A DNA stretch of 60,898 nucleotides from a virus. The stretch is from positions 1-60,898 of IMG/VR virus record IMGVR_UViG_3300027821_000008. The stretch is one strand, 5' to 3'. Shown here in pieces: positions 56,054-60,898 of this stretch. Each line of letters begins with the position of its first letter. The stretch's first letter is position 1. The notes beneath the pieces are model-generated. The model had not been told where the DNA came from and searched no databases. It saw only the letters and a list, made by a program, of their open reading frames with translations. Position numbers and translations under genes: made by a program.

Positions 56054-59000
56054 ATGTCGTTCGTTAATCTTGCTGTATTCTCTAACTTATCTGCCCCTAT
56101 CGGCGGGGTGGATATTTTGCGCGCTATCGCATTCGCAAAGAATGACGGACAGGAGTCGATTGCGATCATAGAAAATATGTCAATGTTCGGCCTGCTACAG
56201 TTCCACAAATTGGCACTGCGCGAAGGTGTCAAGCCAATTACCGGAGCAAGATTGACATTTGGCGATCACCGAGCAATCTTCATTGCCAAGAATCATAGCG
56301 GATTCCAATACATATCTCAGGCAATATCAGCCGGCAGGCTGTCAGAGTCAGGCCATTGCTATTTGGCAGACATGAGTCAGTCAAATGACGTTGTCGTTAT
56401 TGCAGAGGCCGCTGACGCAGACTTCATCGCTGCTCTCGCAGGAAAATTCCATCACACATACCTGTCATCTGAATTCGTAACATCTTCTGGTCACGCATCG
56501 CTGGCGCCAGTTGCTGCTGTTCGTTCGGCATACTTTGTGCAGGCAGGGGAGCACGAAATGTCCGTGGCGCTTGCAAGCATACGCACGGCACAAGACATCC
56601 TAAAGCCAAACGATTCTATCTCTGTATCTGCGGCAATGACGAGTTCATCTTTCGCGCATAGCTCGCTTAAGCACATCGACGGAGCAATTGAAAACGCCAG
56701 GCAAATCGAACTGATGAGCAATTTCGTCCTGGAGCAAAGAAAGCCAGAGCTTCCGGAGTTTGGAGGACTTGACGAGAAATCCCAATTTGCACTTCTGGCA
56801 AACAATGTAAAAGAAGGATTGCAGTCTATCGGCAAGATAGATGACGAAGAATACAAGTCGAGGGCAAGATTTGAACTCAAAGTAATTCGCGAGATGGGGT
56901 TTGTTGGCTATCACTTAATCGTCGCAGATTATATCAAGTTTGCAAGAGACTGCGGAATTGGCGTTGGGCCTGCGCGTGGATCGTCTGCTGGTTCGCTCGT
57001 TTGTTACTTGATCGGTATCACACAAGTTGACCCAATAAAACACAGCCTCCTGTTCGAGCGCTATCTCAATCCTGATCGCGTCAGCTATCCTGATATCGAC
57101 ACCGACTTCGCATCTGCTGGCCGTGATCGCGTAATCGACTATCTTCTGGAAGAATATGGCGATGGTCACGTTTCCAAAATATCAACGATCGGCACATTCG
57201 GCGCAAAGTCTGCAATCAGGGCCGCATGCAGGTATCTTGGCATTGATTTTGCTCAGTCTGGCAAGATTGCTGACCTGGTGCCAAATTCACCGAACAAGAC
57301 AGTGTTGCTTGGTCGCAAAGACACAACCGAGAAATTTTGGAATGAAGTTTCTGTTGTCCCAGCACTGAGGCCAGTTGCCGAAATCGCATCTTTCATCGAA
57401 GGGCAGTGCGCCTCCATCGGTACACACGCCGCAGGCATAATTATCTCTGGCTCTCACATCAGCTCAATCGCCCCGCTAATCCCTGTCGAAGGCAGTATAG
57501 TCCCAGCAGTCGGACTGGATAAAGACGATGCGGAGAAGCTTGGTCTGGTTAAGATGGACTTGCTTGGCCTGTCAACACTTGACCTTCTTGCTCAGGCAGA
57601 AAGCGATATCAAGGCAAAGGTTGACGAAGAATTCTCTCTGAGAGAGATTGACATCAATGATGATCTTGCGCTGAGCATGTTGCGCCGCGGAATTACGAAG
57701 AGTATATTTCAGTTTGAAAGCCAAGGGATCACCAACCTGATCGCACGCGTAGAGCCAAAGCAATTTGAGGACATCGTTGCTGTGACATCCCTGTACCGCC
57801 CAGGGCCAATGGAACTATCCGAAGACTTCGTGGCAAATACGGGCGTCGCCCCACATCCACTATTACAAAATATTACAAGTGAGACGAGGGGGATTATCAT
57901 CTATCAGGAGCAGGTCATGAAGGCCGCACAGATTGTTGGCGGATTCACACTGGCAGAAGCAGACTTGATGCGTCGCGCTATGGGCAAGAAGGATGTCGAG
58001 CAGATGGGGGCCATGCGGTCTAAATTTGTTAGCGGGGCAAAGAAAAATAACGTATCGGAAGAAGATGCAAATCACGTATTCGATTTGTTGGATCGATTCA
58101 GTGGATACGGCTTTAACAAAAGTCACGCTGTTGCGTATTCGATTATCACAATGCAAACCGCCTACGTCAAGGCGCATTACCCTGAAATATTCTACGCGGC
58201 TGCAATGCAGACCAATATCGGCGACGGAGAGAAGATCGCTGCGCTTGCAAAAGAGGCCAGGGACAGCTTCGGCATCGAGGTGCTTTCGCCATGCATCAAC
58301 TCATCTGACTATCTATTCACGGCATCAAAGGGAAAAATTAGATATGGATTGAGTGGTGTATTCGGTATCGGCTCAGAGGTCATTGAGAATATATGCTTTG
58401 ATCGTGAGATTCGCGGCGAGTACAGAGACCTCAAGGAATTCATTGATAGGCTTCCAAAGATCGCCGTTCTGAAGAAGGTTGCTACCGGCCTGGCTATGAG
58501 CGGAGCATTGGATGCGTTCGGTGTGTCGCGGTCTGCAATTATCGCAACGCTGGATGAAATCGGCAAGCCAAAAAAGAAAAAGGCGAAGAAGGATTTGTTT
58601 GGGGCTGACGAAGAGGAATCATTCTCATATGTCGAGGCGGAGCAGCTGACACCAAAAGAGATATACGCTGGAGAGGTGAAGTACACTGGGATCGCATTCA
58701 GCGCGTCACCGCTTGGTATGCTCACGCGCAAGTTCAGGAAATTCGCTCCACTGACCATAGATAAGGTTGTCCCATCGGATAGGGCCATCCAGTCGGTATG
58801 CGGCGAGATCAAATCGGTGCGCAAGATCAAGACGAAGAATGGTGATGATATGTGCTTTCTGACCATTGAAGACGAAAGTGGCAGCCTGGATGCTGTTGTT
58901 TTTCCTCGCACATACGCAACAATGCCGCAAGTGAAGAAGGGCGACTTCGTGCTTGCTAAGGGCAAGGTAGATCGCGGACAAAACAAGGATGGCGCGAAAC

Positions 59001-59062
59001 AATTGATCATAGATAAATTACTTGATCAAAAGGGTGCGTTGCAGCTGATTGGAGGAGCGTGA
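56054..59062 (+). CDS. dnaE: DNA polymerase III alpha subunit (DnaE type), 1002 aa
   Basis: C-family polymerase. An N-terminal PHP-like domain (1-~200) has lost its metal-binding HxH (NLAVFS). The palm carries PARGSSAGSLVCYL near 305-318 and the catalytic Asp residues D349 and D351 in PDIDTDF, with D502 in VKMDLLGL. Helix-hairpin-helix near 765-775; KKDLF near 845-849 fits a beta-clamp motif; an OB fold follows at ~915-990. Bacterial alpha is ~1160 residues, and here the tau-binding C-terminal domain is absent. GGGGG site before ATG. Confidence 0.95.
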   Translation: MSFVNLAVFSNLSAPIGGVDILRAIAFAKNDGQESIAIIENMSMFGLLQFHKLALREGVKPITGARLTFGDHRAIFIAKNHSGFQYISQAISAGRLSESGHCYLADMSQSNDVVVIAEAADADFIAALAGKFHHTYLSSEFVTSSGHASLAPVAAVRSAYFVQAGEHEMSVALASIRTAQDILKPNDSISVSAAMTSSSFAHSSLKHIDGAIENARQIELMSNFVLEQRKPELPEFGGLDEKSQFALLANNVKEGLQSIGKIDDEEYKSRARFELKVIREMGFVGYHLIVADYIKFARDCGIGVGPARGSSAGSLVCYLIGITQVDPIKHSLLFERYLNPDRVSYPDIDTDFASAGRDRVIDYLLEEYGDGHVSKISTIGTFGAKSAIRAACRYLGIDFAQSGKIADLVPNSPNKTVLLGRKDTTEKFWNEVSVVPALRPVAEIASFIEGQCASIGTHAAGIIISGSHISSIAPLIPVEGSIVPAVGLDKDDAEKLGLVKMDLLGLSTLDLLAQAESDIKAKVDEEFSLREIDINDDLALSMLRRGITKSIFQFESQGITNLIARVEPKQFEDIVAVTSLYRPGPMELSEDFVANTGVAPHPLLQNITSETRGIIIYQEQVMKAAQIVGGFTLAEADLMRRAMGKKDVEQMGAMRSKFVSGAKKNNVSEEDANHVFDLLDRFSGYGFNKSHAVAYSIITMQTAYVKAHYPEIFYAAAMQTNIGDGEKIAALAKEARDSFGIEVLSPCINSSDYLFTASKGKIRYGLSGVFGIGSEVIENICFDREIRGEYRDLKEFIDRLPKIAVLKKVATGLAMSGALDAFGVSRSAIIATLDEIGKPKKKKAKKDLFGADEEESFSYVEAEQLTPKEIYAGEVKYTGIAFSASPLGMLTRKFRKFAPLTIDKVVPSDRAIQSVCGEIKSVRKIKTKNGDDMCFLTIEDESGSLDAVVFPRTYATMPQVKKGDFVLAKGKVDRGQNKDGAKQLIIDKLLDQKGALQLIGGA

Positions 59063-59571
59063 TGGCTAAGCCTAACAATGACAAATATCTAGACTTTATT
59101 TCAAGATATAAAGTGAGTGAAGATGGGACGTGTGTGAGTCCTAGTGGGAAAATTCTATCTTATGGCGATAGAGGGCACGGGTATATCAGTGTCGGACATT
59201 ATAGCCCCAACGACAAAAAGGCCACGCAAGTCTTGCTTCATAGGGTGCTTGCCACTAAATTCCTGTCAAACCCACTCAGCCTTCCATTTGTAAATCATAT
59301 TGATGGAAACAAACTAAATAATTCGCTAGATAATTTGGAGTGGTGTACAAGCTCGCAAAACCAAAAACATGCGTATAGCTCCGGTCTAAAGACCCCGGCA
59401 AAGAATTGTGGAGGATACGGGAAAAAATGCATCAGGGAAACTGTATCTGGGTTTGTATATGAGTCTATCGCGTCAGCGTCCAGAAGTCTTGGCATCGATG
59501 TATCCTCTATCTCAAAATACATGAGATGCAAAGGATACCGCTTCGAATTTGTCAACGAGTCTGACAAATAA
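59062..59571 (+). CDS. HNH homing endonuclease with NUMOD modules, 169 aa
   Basis: ATG 59062 overlaps the polymerase stop (TGATG). Nuclease core: LHRVLATKFLSNP, then VNHIDGNKLNNSLDNLEWCTSSQNQKHA near 75-105, with H-x-D-G-N and N-L-E-W typical of phage HNH enzymes. The last ~45 residues are a NUMOD1-type DNA-binding module (VSGFVYESIASASRSLGIDVSSISKYM). Inserted directly behind the polymerase gene. Confidence 0.85.
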   Translation: MAKPNNDKYLDFISRYKVSEDGTCVSPSGKILSYGDRGHGYISVGHYSPNDKKATQVLLHRVLATKFLSNPLSLPFVNHIDGNKLNNSLDNLEWCTSSQNQKHAYSSGLKTPAKNCGGYGKKCIRETVSGFVYESIASASRSLGIDVSSISKYMRCKGYRFEFVNESDK

Positions 59572-59574
59572 CAC

Positions 59575-59603
59575 TTGACACTCAACTTATCCTCTGGCAT
59601 ACT
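59575..59603 (+). promoter_or_regulatory. promoter before the NUMOD1 mini-gene
   Basis: TTGACA (59575-59580), 17 bases, CATACT (59598-59603), then AGGAGA before ATG 59630. Confidence 0.55.
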
Positions 59604-59629
59604 CACTAGATCGAATTAGGAGAAATATC

Positions 59630-59767
59630 ATGGCTGTGCGAGAAATCATGTCTGGCAAGGTGTATGCCTCTATGGCCGAAGCAAGGATTGCGATTGGCAT
59701 CAAATCAACTGGCCCAATCACCGGCCTTCATTTTCGCGGATACTTTTTTGAGCGAGTTGCATCATGA
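59630..59767 (+). CDS. free-standing NUMOD1-like mini-protein, 45 aa
   Basis: The product reads MAVREIMSGKVYASMAEARI, then AIGIKSTGPITGLHFRGYFF and ERVAS. This matches a whole NUMOD1 module (SGxVYxSxxEAxxxxGI...I...GYxFExV) as seen at the end of the HNH gene just upstream, but with no nuclease attached. It has its own promoter and AGGAGA site, and its stop overlaps the next gene's start. It may be a remnant of a homing gene or a domesticated DNA-binding peptide. Confidence 0.65.
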   Translation: MAVREIMSGKVYASMAEARIAIGIKSTGPITGLHFRGYFFERVAS

Positions 59768-59946
59768 CATCCAAAGAACTCACTTCCCCGCTCTCGTCAA
59801 GAGAGAAGCTTGATTTTCTTGTTGTTTGGGCACATGATGCACACGGCGCAAGAGTTGAGTTTTCCTCAATTCATCCAGACAAGCGAATAGCCAACGCAAT
59901 CCCACACAAACCCGGGACATGGCTGGTTCTATTCTATTCCAATTAA
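59764..59946 (+). CDS. hypothetical protein, 60 aa
   Basis: Starts in the stop of the NUMOD1 mini-gene (ATGA), so it is coupled. Short alpha-beta protein (LDFLVVWAHDAHGARVEFSSIHP...). The coding region contains CAAACCC at 59907. Unknown function. Confidence 0.5.
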   Translation: MTSKELTSPLSSREKLDFLVVWAHDAHGARVEFSSIHPDKRIANAIPHKPGTWLVLFYSN

Positions 59947-59963
59947 TAACTATTGTCATTTAA
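59945..59963 (+). promoter_or_regulatory. Fur-box-like element, first copy
   Basis: AATAACTATTGTCATTTAA lies just before the gene at 59975 and differs by one base over its last 18 from the element before 60343. The pattern resembles proteobacterial Fur boxes (GATAAT-GAT-ATCATTATC type), with partial agreement only. Confidence 0.35.
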
Positions 59964-59974
59964 GAAAGATTGTC

Positions 59975-60307
59975 ATGGACACCCTAACTCTCGATCAAAC
60001 CCTTGAGCTGGCAATGCAGGAGTTTTCCATTCTTTGCGAAGAGGTTCATGAGGTTTCTGAATCCGACACTGTTCAGGAGATTCTTGACAGACTTGGCGAG
60101 GTCGGCGACGATATGGCTCAAGAAAGCGACGCATTCGAAATTCACGAACTGCTGGTTCGGTTCGAGGACGGTCTTTTTGAACTCCAAGATGCCCTGAGAG
60201 ATGAGAATAATTATCATCTTGACGTAGATGCAACGATTGACATTATGGGAATCTTCGCCGAGTGCCAGGCTCTGTTTTTTATGCCAGCACATCCAGCAGT
60301 CCATTAA
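59975..60307 (+). CDS. acidic hypothetical protein, 110 aa
   Basis: Very acidic helical protein (EFSILCEEVHEVSESDTVQEILDRLGEVGDDMAQESDAFE...), with two cysteines. Acidic small phage proteins sometimes act as DNA mimics, but no specific signature is present. Near its end the coding DNA has another GAGAATAATTATCATC stretch that looks Fur-like. Confidence 0.55.
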   Translation: MDTLTLDQTLELAMQEFSILCEEVHEVSESDTVQEILDRLGEVGDDMAQESDAFEIHELLVRFEDGLFELQDALRDENNYHLDVDATIDIMGIFAECQALFFMPAHPAVH

Positions 60308-60309
60308 TT

Positions 60310-60328
60310 GATAACTATTCTCATTTAA
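60310..60328 (+). promoter_or_regulatory. Fur-box-like element, second copy
   Basis: GATAACTATTCTCATTTAA lies directly before the TAGGAGA ribosome site of the gene at 60343. Together with 59945-59963 it shows a duplicated leader. Its agreement with the classical 19-base Fur box is 12 of 19 by my count. Confidence 0.35.
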
Positions 60329-60342
60329 ATTAGGAGAAGATC

Positions 60343-60567
60343 ATGATGGCGGAAATCAAGCAATTTGACAAGAAAAACGCAATTCTTGCTACAACTTTGA
60401 TAAACATTGAAGATGAGAATGATTTGCATCTTAAGGTAATTGTCATGCAGATGGAGATGAGAACAAAAACCATTCGCACGCAAATAGACCGACCTGGCCT
60501 TGGCATCAAAACCAAGATTTACTCAGCAAACAATGGTCGCGTAATCGTCGATAAGCCACTCGGCTAA
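60343..60567 (+). CDS. hypothetical protein, 74 aa
   Basis: TAGGAGA site before ATG 60343 (ATG 60346 also possible). Strand-rich small protein (ILATTLINIEDENDLHLKVIVMQMEM..., GLGIKTKIYSANNGRVIVDKPLG). Last gene before the right end. No family recognised. Confidence 0.55.
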   Translation: MMAEIKQFDKKNAILATTLINIEDENDLHLKVIVMQMEMRTKTIRTQIDRPGLGIKTKIYSANNGRVIVDKPLG

Positions 60568-60704
60568 TCACCAAAAAGTCACTGTCCGCGGCCAATGAAT
60601 TTTATTATAATAAAGGCCACATTCAACATAACAAATCAATATAACATTTGATAAATAATTATCAGATTATCAATTGAGCATTGTATAAAAATTAATCAAT
60701 TGAT

Positions 60705-60758
60705 GGTTACATGTTACCACTCATGTTTGCTATTTGTAACAAATTGTAACAATTGTAA
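60705..60758. repeat. GTAAC/TTGTAA repeat cluster, right end
   Basis: GGTTACATGTTACC (60705-60718) is followed by TTGTAACAAATTGTAACAAT and TGTAA (60734-60758). It is the inverted counterpart of the cluster at 54210-54295. Regular spacing of about 11 bases between TTGTAA units suggests a protein binding one face of the helix. Confidence 0.5.
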
Positions 60759-60853
60759 ATATTTGTTGCAAAAAATACCAAACAATATCAATGACTTAGC
60801 TCACACAACCCCTATAACCCGCACAGTTATAACGTTATTACAAATTATCATCA

Positions 60854-60898
60854 CCCCCCAAACCCATAAAATTTTGGGTGTAGTGGTGGGCGGAGGTT
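60854..60898 (-). repeat. 45-bp inverted-repeat element, right copy
   Basis: Exact reverse complement of 5535-5579, ending at the last base of the window. Next to it on the inside the sequences differ, so the identity stops at the G run. Whether more identity lies beyond the window end cannot be seen. Confidence 0.85.

Larger units (their letters stand above)
60568..60898. other. non-coding right end
   Basis: About 330 AT-rich bases with no gene. Contains the 14-base palindrome TTTATTATAATAAA (60601-60614) between two GGCC tetramers, the GTAAC/TTGTAA cluster at 60705-60758 and, at the very end, the inverted 45-bp repeat. May contain a terminator for the last gene and an origin-like region. 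Confidence 0.5.

Noticed and set aside
1-60898. CRISPR array or cas genes
   Set aside because: No regular array of direct repeats with unique spacers was seen; the repeats found are pairs or short iterons.
1-60898. Integration module (integrase, repressor, attachment site)
   Set aside because: No tyrosine or serine recombinase and no CI/Cro-like pair were found. The small HTH-like protein at 53486-53767 is too weak to call a repressor.
1-60898. Terminal direct repeat showing a circularly permuted complete genome
   Set aside because: The first bases (CACCCCCAAACCC) resemble part of the right end (CACCCCCCAAACCC) but differ in the C run and do not continue; this is not an overlap.

Overview
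The window looks like most of the genome of a contractile-tailed (myovirus-type) double-stranded DNA bacteriophage. It holds terminase, portal, capsid, neck, sheath, tube, tape measure, spike, baseplate, fibre and lysis genes, plus a largely self-supplied replisome. No integrase, excisionase or CI-type repressor was recognised, so the phage is probably virulent. The host is probably a Gram-negative proteobacterium. This rests on near-consensus sigma70 promoters (TTGACA-17-TATAAT), AGGAG-type ribosome sites, an SLT domain on the tape measure, a glucosaminidase endolysin and a lipoprotein. The exact host cannot be read from the sequence. Whether the molecule is complete or circular is also unclear: the two ends do not overlap, although the last 45 bases are an inverted copy of 5535-5579.

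Layout. (1) 1-5640, plus strand: a mostly non-coding left end, then about 17 small genes. These include tiny membrane proteins, an ArdC-type metallopeptidase and a GIY-YIG endonuclease. (2) 5644-16788, plus strand: the replication block, with DnaB helicase, a Q-like zinc-finger protein, a Sak4-like ATPase, an SSB-like protein, a TOPRIM protein, a RecJ-like exonuclease, ClpA and a DnaQ-type exonuclease. A bidirectional terminator at 16813-16841 separates it from the minus-strand block. (3) 53767-16851, minus strand: the packaging, head, tail and lysis block. Read in transcription order it contains a small HTH-like gene, ClpP, a nucleotide diphosphohydrolase, the small terminase, an HD hydrolase, a Lys/Arg/Orn-type decarboxylase, the large terminase, IbrA, IbrB, an exonuclease, portal, head morphogenesis, two homing endonucleases, protease-scaffold, decoration and major capsid. 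Neck proteins and RuvC follow, then terminator, sheath, tube, chaperone pair, tape measure, baseplate, two fibres, XhlA-like protein, endolysin, tRNA-Trp, FmdB and lysis membrane proteins. (4) 53768-54592: a non-coding divergence region with two copies of a strong minus-strand promoter, each followed by the same 36-base leader. (5) 54723-60567, plus strand: small genes around a DnaE-type DNA polymerase III alpha subunit.

How the genes work together. DnaB, TOPRIM protein, SSB-like protein, Pol III alpha and DnaQ would form a phage-specified fork that still needs a host clamp and probably other host factors. Sak4, RecJ and RuvC would handle recombination and branch removal. ClpA (early block) and ClpP (late block) both keep the residues needed to form a phage-encoded ClpAP protease. 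The most unusual stretch is 45894-52223. There IbrB, IbrA, large terminase, amino-acid decarboxylase, HD hydrolase and small terminase follow each other with one- to four-base overlaps or a one-base gap, so enzymes of DNA or nucleotide chemistry and polyamine metabolism are tightly linked to packaging. Eight homing-endonuclease genes and one free-standing NUMOD1-like mini-gene show heavy invasion by homing elements. Two of the endonucleases, of different nuclease classes, share the same C-terminal module.
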